Below, one piece after another: positions 9,816-35,089 of a stretch of 64,000 nucleotides of DNA. This DNA comes from Chlorophyllum brunneum. Its lineage: Eukaryota > Basidiomycota > Agaricomycetes > Agaricales > Agaricaceae. The DNA is taken from the NCBI GenBank assembly GCA_963576785.1, contig OY756141.1, forward strand, positions 3,742,831 to 3,806,830, read 5' to 3'. Position 1 is the stretch's first letter. Every line of letters begins with the position of its first letter. The notes under the pieces are model-generated. The model ran no database searches and was not told the DNA's origin. It was given only the letters and a program-made list of their open reading frames with translations. A program made the position numbers and the translations under genes.

Positions 9816-12766
9816 CTAGGGAGTACGAAGTAGATGTGCGGGGCCAGGAAGATAAGACCTTTTTGAAGCAGGTAGCTCATCTCCTGTCTCATCCCGAGGT
9901 CGTTTCCGGTGTTCGGATCCCGAGTTGCCACCCGAGGCGATAGAGGCAGCTGGTTCCAACATGGACATGGCGGTAATTGGGAGACTGGCCTCAGGTGTCC
10001 CATGAGTAGAGACAGGGGCGTTGGAAGGACCAGCTTGTGGATTGGCTCCGGGAGGCAAAGCTGGGAGAGGTTGCTTCTGGGTTGATTCTTCTTTGTGGAC
10101 ATCAATAAGACCAGGGAAAGCTTTGTCACCATCCGCCTTTCTGGCAAAAGTAAGCAATCCAAACAATGACCTCATCACCGGAGGATAGATGGACGCATAT
10201 GAGTTGATATCCAAGGTAGCGTTGGCCTGATGGCGTGCAACATAGGCGTTGTACAACGTTCTTGCTACAACTGCCATGATACCAGTGAAAGATTGAAGTG
10301 TGGGATGCAAACACTCTGATAGCATTGAGTGGAGACGTTCGTAGGATTGGAGGACACGTGCCCGTTCGGCCGTTGCATAGAGTAGGTTGACGTAGATTTT
10401 CTTCGCATATTTTTGCGATGGTTCATGATTGACTCGAGCTGTTATGAGCCACAAGGCGATCCAGAAAAGAGATTCCAGATCGTGCTGAAAGTTGTAATTC
10501 TGCACTCCTGGCGGGCCATAGGCTTCATAGGCTGATTTCGGTTGGTTCAATAACACAACTGCTGTATCATCCATTGTTCCACGGCCCCAAAAGTCCTCTT
10601 CTACTGGCCCGGACAACTGTTCAGGTGGAGGGGGTAGGGATCCCAGTATAGCGAATCCAGACAAGATCTCCCACGGCATAAAATAAGGGGTACCCTGCGG
10701 GGCGGGTTAGTAGGTGGAATGCGGAAAGGAATGAACGTACCGTCTTCGGATCAGAACTATAGTGAGTTGAACCGAACTGCTTGGCATACTCTAGGTCACT
10801 CAATTTCCCCGATACACCAGCCTGCTCATCCTTGAATATCAGAATATTGCCTGTACTGACATCACGGTGAACCCATCCCGCAATGAATAGTACCACGAGC
10901 GCTAACCACAATTAGCATGGATAGATTCAATCAATACGGATACTCACCAACTAAAGCATCAGCCAACGCTAAAAACGAGGACCGAAGATCGACAGCGTCA
11001 TGAAGAGCTGTGCAGACCTCGGAGTAGATGATAATATAGCGCCTTTTAGGTTTGTAGGTTCGCAGATGTGTCGAACTATCTTCAGTAACCCTCCGCTCAA
11101 TGGGACGTGTTGCAGTACCACGATCTCGACTCGGGTCGGACCCGGGAATTCGATGGCTCTTGAGTTCTCCATCCCGGGGCTTATCCGAAAAAAAGAGTCC
11201 AGTGGTCGGAGTGGCATCCTGGGGGGACCGTCGCGTCGTCGAGCTTCGATGGTCATCTTCAATGCTTACAAAATAGCCCCGATAGGTATTGTCTTCGATG
11301 CGCTTCAGAATTTCTCTGCTAGTCATCGAGTTCCACTGCTCAATGAGATCAAGACGAGAAACCTGGCCGATCCTCTTCAGTTCCTTCTGTTTCTCCACCC
11401 CCGCAAATATTGCGCCCTGAATTTCTTTCTCCGACATAGCATCCTCCTCCAACCAAACATCCTTGAGCGCTACTTTCTTCTTTCCAGGTAAGGGTGGACC
11501 GCCGGGTTTTGAAACCTCGATCGCTTCCCACACTCGCGTCATACGACCTGTGATACCCAAGGACCGATAGCTAGCTAGACTGCGAGTTGATTCGAAATAT
11601 CGGGTAGCATCTCCGACCCCGATTTCATACGTGTAGTGAATGCCTTCATGAACTCTCCGATGGACCATCGAGTCATAACCAAGCTGGGTTTCGTCCGCAA
11701 ATAAGAAGGAAAAGAAGACCGAAATCAATCTCTCGTAGTCCTCGTGGAAAGGATCGCATCAGACAGCGGCAAGGAAGGATTCATGGGTCCACTCACAAGA
11801 AGAAAATTGAAATCGCGTGATTTGGAAGAATGGGATCGGGAGAAATACCACAGAGCCATCTTGTCGTCTTCGATCGTGAACTACAAGCGAGCGTGAGCTG
11901 AATCAACAATTGGGTGCAGAAGACCTACGCTAAACATGAAGATGCGACGGGGATCATCATTCATGATGTGACTGGCTCCAGAGACCAGTTTCTGGCGGTT
12001 CTTTAAATGCATCGAGGTTAGGAATGAACAACCTTTAAACGGGCTACTGACATCGACCCAGTCCTCCTCGTTCTTTTGGAACTCGACAGAGACAGCTATG
12101 TTTGGGGCAGCAAGTTTCGTACCCCGCCTCGCAAGTTGCGAGCCCTTCGCCAGCTCAAAACACCCATCTATTTTGAATGTAGCGCCATAAAGTTCGGAGA
12201 GGACATTGTCGTCGGGACAATCGCGGTATTGCACGCGAGGCTCATCGGCTCGTCCTTGACCACCGTGATCAGGTAACTTGTACTTTGAGATGGCTTCTGC
12301 GATGGTCTTCAGAGGTTTAAACGTATCTTTTTCGTTCGTAGCGAGCAGTGATGGCGAGTCTGGGAAATCCTTCCATTTGAGACCGCCTGTTGACTTTTCT
12401 ACTAGAAGCCCTTCGTGACGAAGTAGTCGCACACAGCCGGCGACCACCTGTGGCGATGGATCGAAAGGTAGATATGACTGTTGAAAGCTGTCGACGCTGC
12501 ATACCAACATCTCACTATCCATCTCAGTCGCGATCGCATTCCTAGTATCTGTCACTTTATGACCATTGCCAGTTGATTTCCTCGAGCGAGGGGTAGAGCG
12601 ATGTCTGGGGGACAAGATATAAACAATCACGAAAAGCCAGTCCTGAGTCTTGTAACCTCACGCCGTCTGTCCTGATCCTTCCTGCGTCCTGAAACAATGA
12701 TGAATGAGTTTCGTCGTGTATTAGCCCAGATAAAACAAACTTAGGACGACCAGCCGCGGTGGACAT
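9816..12766 (-). CDS. FunK1-type fungal protein kinase
   Basis: This is a multi-exon minus-strand gene. The start is taken at the ATG at 12766 (MSTAAGRPKFVLSGLIHDE) and the stop at 9816. The N-terminal part (about 12550-11940) has QQSYLPFDPSPQVVAGC and DDPRRIFMFS. Then comes DDKMALWYFSRSHSS. The next block (11728-10931) has RVHEGIHYTYEI and VALKDVWLEEDAMSEKEI, the latter a kinase beta-3/alpha-C-like lysine region. The catalytic loop is GWVHRDVSTGNILIF (near 10880), followed by GKLSDLEYAKQF in the DFG position and YFMPWEIL in the activation-segment end. This order and the HRD-V-S-x-GN loop are the hallmark of the FunK1 family, which is expanded in multicellular basidiomycetes. Substrates are unknown. 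The C-terminus has a basic run (RKRPRD, then ASKRSYLP) that could be a nuclear signal. Most introns are clear, but the first junction near 12650 did not close in phase by hand, so the N-terminus is provisional. Confidence 0.82.
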
Positions 12767-13359
12767 TCGAAACTCAATGTCAGGGGAGGAGGGACTGAGT
12801 GGGCTGTGACGTTCAACGACGCTAATCAAAGCTTGTTCACGCTGGGTTTCAAAGTCCGACAGTCGGACCTCCAACAATACGTTTTATTATTCTCGCGTGG
12901 ACAGATGAATGCTCCGGTCGTTGAATTATTTGTCTATACACCGAGGTTGGTAACGTGCACTGCTGCCCTCATGAGTTACTACTCCTTATAACACTTTAGC
13001 CTGAAGGGAACATGAGCTGGTTTTCGGCCTAATGTCACTTAACACAACAAGCGACCCATGACAGGACCCCCCGAATATTCTCAGTGATGTTTGTTTTGGC
13101 TCCGCAGGTTTTTGGCTGGAGGTCTGTTTAGGGTCCGCAGGTAAGCAGACGATTGTTTTCCGGCGAGGTATGTGCGGCGGTCCACAGACCCAGGGGCTAG
13201 CCACCCCAGGTATGTTCGGCAACCACAGGTCATAAGTTGGAATCAAGCGCCTATGGTCTGAGCATATGGAATACGCTTGGAATTTTTTTGCGGGCCGATT
13301 CAGGCGCTTTATCCGGAGGTTTTTGTCAACATACCACCGAGGGGGTCCTGCTTAATGTT
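12767..13359. other. Intergenic with short CCGCAGGT-type repeats
   Basis: This is the upstream region of the FunK1 gene. Around 13100-13230 related short strings recur (TCCGCAGGT twice, then CCCAGG and ACCACAGGT variants), suggesting a degraded simple or mobile sequence. No gene is supported. Confidence 0.4.
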
Positions 13360-13742
13360 TCGTCGTTTCAAATTCTCCCGACTCCAGCACACTAAGTGGT
13401 GCTAGCTAACGTACAGCGCTGAGACTAAACTAAAAAATAGGGTACCGCTCTGTGAAAACCCCAAAGAAGCGAATACCCAAACTTCGTTGGGAGATAGCTG
13501 GTACTTCCCGTGGCCTTACGGTAAAAATCTCACAGACTGCGCAAAAAACCATTTCTAATCACAAGGCAATTCTCTCTCTCTCTCTCTCTCTTTTTTTAGA
13601 ATTTCAGGGTTCCATTCGATTGAACCCAACTTCGATTTTTGTCTTCTCCAACCTATTTTTAAAAACTTTGAGTGGTGCACATTGTGAAGTGGATGTCGTT
13701 CCCAAGTGTTGATCTTCTTAGATAGTGAAGAAGTCATTCACA
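13360..13742 (+). repeat. Dispersed repeat B, copy 2
   Basis: Second copy of the 8177-8575 element in the same orientation, on the other side of the FunK1 gene. The internal pyrimidine tract is expanded here to (TC)10 at 13571-13590. Confidence 0.8.
13571..13590 (+). repeat. (TC)10 microsatellite inside repeat B copy 2
   Basis: A pure TC dinucleotide run of 20 nt followed by a T run; the matching place in copy 1 is shorter and interrupted by a G. Confidence 0.9.
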
Positions 13743-14624
13743 CACACTCTCTCTTCACCGTTTAAGAAGATCAGCACTTGGGAGCACACACTTACGCGCA
13801 CGCAGGTGGGAAAACTTTGATAGGGAAGGTTGGATCAACCACGAGGTCCGAGAGGTCGGGAATACTACTAAACCCGTATGTTCAAGTAAGAGCAGTAGAA
13901 TACCAGAGAATGACAAATACCGTGCTGGGGCACAGCTTTTTATATAAATTTTCTTCGGTCGAGGTGTTATTGTTGGACGCGACCGACCAACAATCAACTT
14001 CATATCCTTCATTAAAAAGGATGACAGTTCGGCATTACTATTTAAACCAGAAATCAAAGTTTGTCCCCGATACCGACGATATCAATCAAATTTTTCAATC
14101 TAGTTACAAATACCAAAAAAAGAGTGTTTAAATAGTTCCAAATTACACAGAAAAAGAGCCACCGGAATAACAAGACTAGAGTCACATCTGGACTCCGTGA
14201 AAAAAAAAAAAGGAGTCAGCCACAGAAAAGTATACTACCAACTTGAAATAAATAGGTATAGAAAAAAAGGATATAAAAGTCGCGGGGGATACGAATATCA
14301 GGGATACAGGATACGGGTAAAGAAAAAAATATTTCGAGATGGCACACAAATCAATTACGGGAGGGAAAGGAGTGGGAATCTAAACGAATGGTGGTAGTTG
14401 GAAGATGGGAAAGAGGATCATTACTCGACATGAACATGGCACAGTTGGATATGGATATGGATAGAGCATGGCGGGCAGGAGAGAGAGGACGGACGACAAG
14501 ACATAGGATGGAGAATATACACGATGTATTTGGCTTTTTTTCCAGTTATTGACTTCATTTACTGATTCGCGACCTGATCAAGAAAAAAAAATTCAGATCA
14601 TTATCACGCGAACGAGAAACGACC
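13743..14624. other. Intergenic, purine/A-rich, 3' side of the membrane-protein gene
   Basis: The segment 14100-14600 is strongly A/G-rich on the plus strand, with several homopolymer A runs. Frames here (13778-14131, 14197-14397) are Lys/Arg/Tyr-rich by composition and look non-coding. Part of this is likely 3' UTR of the gene ending at 14625. Confidence 0.45.
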
Positions 14625-16241
14625 TCAACAGCGTACCTTCAAGACCCGTTTAGGCTCCTCGGCTTCATCGTCCGTCTCATCTGCATACTCATCTGGTCTA
14701 CCTGTCGCCGAGAAGGGATTCGGGAAAGATGCGGGAGGGGGTGATGCAGAACCCTTTGTCTGCATCTGAGGTGGTTCATCAACAGTATATCCATCATATG
14801 CCGCGTTCAAATCCTCCTCGGACCGTGAAGCAGGTATTGGTTGTAGTTTCTGCTGGCTGCCGGCAGCACCACCTGCACTAGAAGACGAAGTATAGGCGCC
14901 AAAACTGTTAGGGTATCCACTTTGTTGTCCTTGGACGTACGCTCCGTTTCCATTGTCGCTACTGGATGGGTAATATGAAGGATCAGATTGGTACGAAGGT
15001 GCGCTGGCGCTATGAGTGAGTGACTTGTTCCGTGAAGGGGCGGAATAATCCGTTTGTTGGGTATACTGCGATGGCCGTCTATTCAAGTCAAATTCTGGGC
15101 CTCCAGCTCCACGTATCATACCAGGCGGGTACTGTGGCCCTGCGTTGTTCGCACCACGTGCAGCGAAAGCGGCATAGGGAGATGAACCCTCCTTCAGACC
15201 AGCGGCGTACGCTCCATCACGCTTGCTTCGGGCCCTAGCGACGCCAATACCAGCAGCGCCTGCAGCACCAGCAGCCCCAGCAGGAACGGCATAAGCATCA
15301 AAATATTCGCCTGGATTAGCTCCACCTCCTTGATGCGGCATTTCGCGCATGCCATATGATTCTGGTACACTCATCGGGGTTTGCGCATACGTCCCGTGCG
15401 AGACGTCAGAGAATTTAGCGCCAGTGTTAGCGGACGATCCGTATGCTCCCGGTCGGAAATCGTCATCATCATCGGCATAGGCAAAGTTGGGTACTTGGGC
15501 ATTGGCAGCGTCGCGCGCGGCTGCGGCGATCTCGTCATCGAACTTTTTGGCACGGCGACGACGGATAGCGTTTGTAATGAAAGCGATGAGGATGGCGAGG
15601 ACTATAAGACCAACAACTGTGAATACACCTGCAACTGCGCCTTTGTTGTGGAAAAATCTAATTGGAGATGAAAGATGGGAGGTCAGTGAATGGTAAAAGC
15701 GTGGTTCTAGGGAGCGTGGGACTTGCCCGTTGCCAGAATTCGAACTGTCGGCACTGTTTGTGGGTGCGACGTTACGAGAAGAAGAGGTCGTAATAACCGA
15801 GGTGATGGTGACGACGCCGCCCCCGGGTGCGGTAGTAAGGATAGCAGAGGTTGTGGTTGGAAGCGGAGTGGTAGAAGTGGTGGGGGTAGCGGTAGAGGTG
15901 GATAAGGTCGTCAGCGGCAATGAGATTGTGGTTGTACTACTCGTTGAGGTTGGGGGAGTGTTAGTAGGTGGAGTTGTCGTTGGAGGGGTGGTTGTTGGAG
16001 GAGTTGAAACGGGAGGAGGCTGCGTCGGTGTGGTTGTTGTGGACGTAGATGTGGTCGAAGTTGATGGCCCCTGCGGAGGGGTCAACCTTGGTAGATGTAA
16101 GTATAATGTCTATGAAAGTATATGATACCTACGGGGGAGATATAGGAGCTGTGAAGAGTATCAGAATGTGGTGAATTCTGAGGGGGAGCACACTTACGGG
16201 ACGCCATTCACACTGGGAGAAAGACAAGAACCAATGTCCAT
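14625..16241 (-). CDS. Ser/Thr-rich single-pass membrane protein
   Basis: The main frame runs to the stop at 14625 and has no ATG at its upstream end. A short first exon at 16198-16241 (ATG at 16241, MDIGSCLSPSVNGVP) joins in phase across a 111-nt intron with GTAAGT donor. The outer region is Pro/Thr-rich with PPTTTPPTTTPPT-type repeats, suited to O-mannosylation. One transmembrane helix follows (AVAGVFTVVGLIVLAILIAF), then a basic stop-transfer RRRRAKK and a long low-complexity cytoplasmic tail rich in Tyr, Ser and Gly. The arrangement resembles fungal surface sensors and Skg6/Mid2-like proteins, but there is no domain match strong enough to claim signalling. A 69-nt in-frame segment (15658-15726) just before the helix has a GCAAGT start, a CTGAC branch-like string and a TTAG end, so it could be a GC-AG intron or be retained. 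No classic signal peptide was found. Confidence 0.75.
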
Positions 16242-16277
16242 TTTCTAAACAATTGTCGTTATTTATTACGTAATTAT

Positions 16278-18587
<2,310 letters not shown>

Positions 18588-19089
18588 TTAGGGAAGTGGG
18601 ATGGGATGCTCGATGCTTAGCCCTCATGGAGATATTATATATGTAGTCATGCAAGTTGAATTAATTACGTAGGAGGTCAGCAGGGAAGGCTTGAATGGAC
18701 GTGGGTTCATCAAGTATACTTGACGAATCTATTGAAATATGACATAAAGAGTTTGATTGCCACTATTCGCTAGCGAGAGTATTACCGGCGCAAGGCGTGC
18801 ACTGGGCGTGACCAAGTTGTTGAAGAGCCAACTTGAACTCTACTACTTTACATATCAGATATAAATATACCTGCACGAATGTGTGTGGAGCCAGATAGGC
18901 TCCTTCTACCCGTCAGTATCAGCACGAAGGGAGTCAGGGGTGGAATGTTAACTGCTGCTTAACACCCGTTGTATTCCCAAGCTGCTCCATAGCCAAGGCT
19001 TGGCAAAGCCATATCATAGTTCGAATCCTTGGGCCGGTATTTGCTTGGTAATCTAAAAATGTTTGTCTCGAGTTATTTGACTGGGTGCG
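18588..19089. other. Intergenic, promoter side of GMC gene A
   Basis: The sequence ATATTATATATGTAG lies about 50 nt upstream of the gene A start (minus orientation) and may serve as its TATA region. No coding region is seen. Confidence 0.4.
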
Positions 19090-20955
19090 GTGGTTCGTGT
19101 ATGCAACCACGACAAAAAATATCACCAAAGCGTTCTATTGAGGCCTCGCAAGAAGCAGAAACGATTTGAAATTATACAGCGTATCGCCGAGGCGGCTGAC
19201 AAGATCCTCGAATGGAATGATAAGATTGACGAATCGCAAGAGTTTATCCTGGGAGAGAGACATACTGGTGCGTTGGAATTTGCGCGTACGCTGGCAACAG
19301 ATCCTGGATACTGGTGGCAGGTTATGGACAGGGCGCTGTTGGATAAACGTCTCCCAAATCGTCAGTTTCTTGGCTTCGATCATGAGGAAAACGTATGCCA
19401 ATACGATTGCATGCCCTAGCTTCGGATTTTTCAACGTCTGGTGGATTCCTTTAGTCAATTTCGGAAGCAAATATTAGCCTCCCTCCCTGATCCTTCTAAC
19501 TTTGCCTATACGTGGAGCCGGGATCAAGTCTGCTCGGAAGTTTGCCTCGCGCCCTCCAAACGCATACGGTTTACCATTAGGCACGCTCCATGATATCTTT
19601 CGTCGATACCCCCTCTTTGCTCAGAGACCACTTCCTCAGCCATCAGGCACTGCTAACGCGGCCGTGGTATCGGCAACGTTGTTATATGCATCCATGGGGC
19701 AATTTTCTCCGTAAAGGATGTGATGATACCCCTACGGGGGGTGATTCGGGAACGCTCGAGTTCGAGAAATGTATGCGTGGTAAATTCACAGAATCGTACG
19801 CCCTAGGCCCAGCGACCGATCCTCAGGGGGGCGGGTTTGATGGAACGTTATTGAAGGACAATATTGTCCTCATAGTCCCGCGGGAGATGCAAGCAGAATT
19901 CAGAGCTGGTGGGGATGCATTTATGCAAGTAGCGCGCGGCTATGATCTGGATGTGAAGGTCCTGCAAGATGGGAAAGCAGAGGAATTCTCGGGACAAGGC
20001 GCACCGACGTTTCTACTCTGTATCGCCGGTATGTTTGTTATACGAATGTAGCTTCCGATCTATCTGCGTCTGGGTTATATACAGGCGAGTTTCGTGACGG
20101 TAACAACGTAATCGTAGAACTCCTCGGAGACGCCTGTTTCATGCTAGAAAATCACACCGGGGTACGACACGAAAAGCTGTCTAGGGTATTTCATGCATTA
20201 GCTAAAGGTACAGGCGAGCTGAAAGGGTACGTCGTCTCGCCTTAATTCGATGCCATTCCTTGTCTCAGGTATTCAGGCTAGTCACACAGCAACCAGCGAT
20301 GCCTTTTCCACCTTCCCCCCATCGAGTTTTATTTGTCCTGCGTGTTGTATGACCGGCCTGGACCTGCTGCTCAAGGGCATCTAAACTTTATGGACGCCTT
20401 CAAGACATCAAGTTGCAATGGCCTGCTGTTTTGCGCCTCGTTATCCGCCGTTTCTTCGAAGGACCCTCTCCCGGTATTTGTCAAGCTTATACCCGGTCAC
20501 TACGGGGAGGACGTCCACCGCATGTTAGCCGATCACCAAATCTCCATCTTTGTTCAAACCCCGAGGGCGCTCCCAAGGCTTATGTTATGCAATATCTCGA
20601 GCCTTCGTCTTGGAAGCCATTGTCCGAGTACCTACCCACGTCCACACTCAAAGGCCGTCCGGCGCTCATTGAATAACGTTTTTGGCATTCTTGCGACCAA
20701 TGGAAAGGTATACGGTGACTTGCGATCTGTCAATATCATAGTCGAAGTCTCGAACAAGTGATCGTGGTTGATGATGGCTCTGAGAACAGTAGGTAGAACA
20801 TGAAGGTGGTTGTCTTTGACTGCGCCGGTAATGCCGGTGAGGTATGCTATGTCATCCTCCGTCACGGAATAGGGATATTCCCGATATAACATGGCCCGGT
20901 AGGCCTGGGGGGCCAATTGAGCAGGACCATGATCGGAGGTTGCTCAGTTCGTGGA
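19090..20955 (+). pseudogene. Decayed protein-kinase-like gene
   Basis: Conserved pieces appear in order on the plus strand but in changing frames. First come frames at 19090-19419 and 19502-19714. Then a good block at about 19730-20230 (VIVELLGDACFMLENHTG preceded by a spliced LLCIAG-EFRDG junction). Then VFVKLIPGHYGEDVHRMLADH. A frame change near 20540 is needed to continue with EGAPKAYVMQYLEPSSWKPL, and a return to the first frame near 20640 for ILATNGKVYGDLRSVNIIV, the catalytic-loop equivalent. After a stop at 20761 another frame gives KVVVFDCAGNAGEV, the DFG-region equivalent (the first Asp of the usual VDFDWAG is changed). This order matches kinase-like proteins common in Agaricomycetes. 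At least two frameshifts and one or more stops mean it cannot encode the full product. It is inserted between GMC genes A and B. Confidence 0.72.
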
Positions 20956-21274
20956 TGGGATCGTTATGGTAGTAGTGCATGGAAATTTGTTAATTGCTTG
21001 ACCTATTGGATACCTAATAGGTCAATTTGGTAATTTGTGCTCAGATATCAGCAGTCCTTGACGGTTGATATAGGCTCAGTGTCACCAGATGAGCGTTTGA
21101 GTGCCAGGCAGATTCGAATTAAATAAGTACCATGGTAGCTGCCAACACTGACGGCTCGGTGACTTTCACTACCTCGGATCATTTCTCTGATTGCATACTG
21201 GTGCTGCTCCTTCATCAATCGTCAGGCCAAGAACAAAAAGGAAACAATAGTCAATGTTGGTCGTAAGAGGATTA
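20956..21274. other. Intergenic, nothing recognised
   Basis: Short AT-rich spacer between the kinase-like pseudogene and the end of GMC gene B. Confidence 0.4.
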
Positions 21275-23601
<2,327 letters not shown>

Positions 23602-24204
23602 GATGAAAGTGGACCGACAAGAGCGAGTTTCGAACATTTTTCATTGCTCATTTTATTCGATCACATATTATGTATTAGCGTGGTTTTCACGAATTAAATC
23701 GTGCAATATGACGTCGATTGCCACAATTCGCCTTCGGGACGTAACCATCCCAAGCTGACGGTCTGGATGGACGCGCCTTTCGAGCTTTGAGGATGGTTGG
23801 ACACGAAGGAGGAGTATAGCACGCGTGATTTGAAGGAAAGCAGACTGACCTCATTGGAAGAAGGAGGATTCGCAGCTGGCGCCTGGGGGTGTCGCACAGT
23901 CTTCCCACGCCATTCACTCAGCACCCGAGTCGGCTCCGTCTGCCTTGCTCCTTACTTAGCCACCCAGGTGCCCTCCGGAGTCCGGACCACAAACCAGGTA
24001 GCATCTTGACTCACCGGTTATCGAGCCCATCGAACATTTAGCACCATACCACAATCATGCATGGTCGTCGTTCTTGGTTTCGTAATCAAAAGGAGCTGAA
24101 ATTCAAGTGTCGAATCACCCATAAGAGTCTTTGAAAAGACATTCGATCTCTCCTGTTAGCGTGACCGCCTCTCATTTCACGTTGTTTTCTACACATCTAC
24201 TCAA
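23602..24204. other. Intergenic between GMC genes B and C
   Basis: Holds the gene B promoter and the gene C 3' side. Overlapping short frames at 23687-24009 on both strands show no family resemblance. Confidence 0.45.
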
Positions 24205-26524
<2,320 letters not shown>

Positions 26525-26559
26525 CTTCCTCGGCAAAGCAAAATTGACTGAGCTCGGGC

Positions 26560-26565
26560 TTTATA
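26560..26565 (-). promoter_or_regulatory. Probable TATA box of GMC gene C
   Basis: On the minus strand TATAAA lies 36 nt upstream of the gene C start codon, which implies a very short leader. The match to consensus is exact; function is inferred. Confidence 0.45.
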
Positions 26566-27757
26566 CTATGCGACAGCTGCAATCTCACGACACTACGTCA
26601 ACGGTGCATCTTTTTGAAGTATTGCTGCTCCCAGGAGCCTTTTATATGGGGCAATATCTCCAGCACCTCCGGAAATCCAATGCACCGGGGATATCGGCTT
26701 TACGGCCACTATCAAAGTCAAACGGCGGTCGTTGTGTTTAAAATGACGCTTACCTTTAATTTGACTTAATAGAATAATTTCCTGGATGATTTAACTTCAT
26801 GCAGGATGGGATCTTGAAAGCTGCGCAAGATCCGCTAACTGTTGGACCTCTCGCACGACGATACACGGTCGCTTCTTTCCCCCTTACAGCATCAGTGAGA
26901 ACCGCTGGAGGGTCTTATGATTTCATATGGCTTCTCAAGAATCTGATAAGTGGTGTTCCTGCCCCTGTGTCCCTGAGCTTGTGGAGACTTCACTTCGATG
27001 GAGGAGCACGAGTGATTCGGGCGCCGAAAGTGGGTGAGAATAGCTGAGTTATTCAGAGCTGACAGAGAGCCACTTGGGATAAACCAATGCGCCGTCCCTC
27101 CCTACTCCAATGGCGGTGAAGTGGGAGAAGTAATACGCCAATGTTTACAATGAAAAGGTGACAATCTACCACAAATTGAGACGTACTGCGTCCAGGCCCA
27201 AGTTGTTACATGCAAAATTTTCGGGAACTCCGAATCAATATCCGTTATTTTTTCTTGGCGCGGCAATTGTGGGGAGAAGCATAGCCCTCTTGTGCTAGCT
27301 GTCAAAGGATGAGGGGGAAAAAACTCACACCAACAGCCTAATACGTCCTGACGAGTGTAATTCAGAGCCGGTACTTACGAACACTTATTGGTTTCGGCGA
27401 TTTGAGACCGTATCCTACAATTTACTTCAGTTACTGAAGACAGGCCTCAAAGTTGTCGATCGTATTTATATTATTAAAGATAAAATGAAGTTTCTGAACT
27501 CGGTTTAGTTATTGTTTCGTCCGATGACCCCGCTTCACCGGTCCCATCTTCCCGATAAGGCTCTACACATCTGGTTTTGAGAGCATTGTACATAGGTTGA
27601 GGTTTGTGCTAGGTTTGTGGAAACCGAAGGATGATATTCCGAATATGAATCCCTGGCGTCAGTGCGAATTCCTCTCCAACAAGCAGTCGAGACACGGACA
27701 GGATCTAACAGTAGAAGCATAATGCTCCTCGGCTCAACGGCGCGAAAACAAAATAAC

Positions 27758-27796
27758 GTTACATAGAGACGTTACATTGAGACGTTACATTGAGAG
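27758..27796 (+). repeat. 13-bp tandem repeat, three copies
   Basis: Units GTTACATAGAGAC, GTTACATTGAGAC and GTTACATTGAGAG follow each other without gaps, about 90 nt beyond the gene D stop. Confidence 0.9.
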
Positions 27797-27883
27797 GGGG
27801 ATATAACAAAAATAACGAAAATCTTCATACTGGGTCGTAAAATGGTAGATGAACCATGCTTCATATGCACGATACTGCCTTAT

Positions 27884-34344
<6,461 letters not shown>

Positions 34345-35089
34345 TCAGTCGCGGAACTTCTCTGAAAGCAGAAGGGTGATGGCGAGAATGACACTCTCCA
34401 GCATCCCGTGGTTCATAACGATTTCGTTGGCTTCAAAGATCGTTGTGCCATTTTTTGCGGGGTATATCTTACCGAGCTGTTGATGCCTGTTGAGTGCATA
34501 GGCATAAAACTGCAGAAACAGTCGGTTCATATCAGTTCCCAGATTCGAGTGCAATAAGCATTTGGCGATACTCACATACATCGCGTCCCGCGCGAATTGC
34601 CAGGTGTAATGTTTTCCATGGAGCTGCATGAGTCGAGAGCTGGCGGAAAGTTAGCACACAGAGGAAATGACAACAAAAGCGGAAAACCTACCTCTGGTCA
34701 GGCGACAGAGGAAGCCAATCCCTCCCACTTTGTTTCCCGACAACCCCGTATAATTCCACTTCGGGTCCCTGTGGTTTCCACACAATATATCCCACAGGCG
34801 TCCCATTAGGGCGTTGTAGTGAGGTATAGTCGTGGCCATTGTGCGCCATCTTTATTTTATATGCCGTGAGCCGGGAATCAGCGTCCACTACATCACACCG
34901 CTGGACGAGACCTTGCCCTTGGGAAGTAAATACGAAGCGTTTCGTATAGGGAGCTGGAGTATCAGGGTAGGGGAGGGCGCCGAATGTAGGAGGTTGACTG
35001 GAGATGGTAGGACCAGGACGCTCGTTGATGGAAGTCGGATTGGCGGGGTTATACCAGCCTGCCTGCGCATAAGGATTAATGCCGTACAT
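34345..35089 (-). CDS. DUF6593-like protein, paralogue 1
   Basis: Three exons (34692-35089, 34576-34639, 34345-34509) close in phase to 208 residues. The protein opens with a Tyr/Pro/Asn-rich leader (MYGINPYAQAGWYNP) and then shows the features I associate with the basidiomycete DUF6593 (tubby-like fold) family: FVFTSQGQGLVQRCDVVD, TAYKIKM, a Thr-rich strand then GYIVWKPQGPEVEL, SRLMQLHGKHYTWQF, LGKIYPAKNGTTIFEA, and a hydrophobic C-terminal strand ILAITLLLSEKFRD. No catalytic residues are known for the family and no signal peptide is present, so the role is unknown. Without splicing, the second intron (66 nt, 34510-34575) stays in frame, so intron retention would give a longer protein. The start was chosen as the only upstream ATG in frame. 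Confidence 0.8.

Larger units (their letters stand above)
26525..27883. other. Intergenic between GMC genes C and D
   Basis: 1.36 kb containing the gene C promoter and the gene D 3' side. A frame at 26799-27047 (+) lacks domain features. A three-copy 13-bp tandem repeat lies near the gene D end (separate entry). No gene is supported. Confidence 0.5.

Noticed and set aside
14197..14397. 66-codon plus-strand frame rich in Lys, Arg and Tyr
   Set aside because: It lies in an A/G-rich stretch next to the 3' end of the membrane-protein gene; the composition explains the frame and there is no domain.
18975..19035. Possible tRNA, because of the TTCGAATCC string
   Set aside because: The bases around it do not form a T-stem or acceptor stem of tRNA size on either strand; only a loose CCCAAG/CTTGGG pairing is present.
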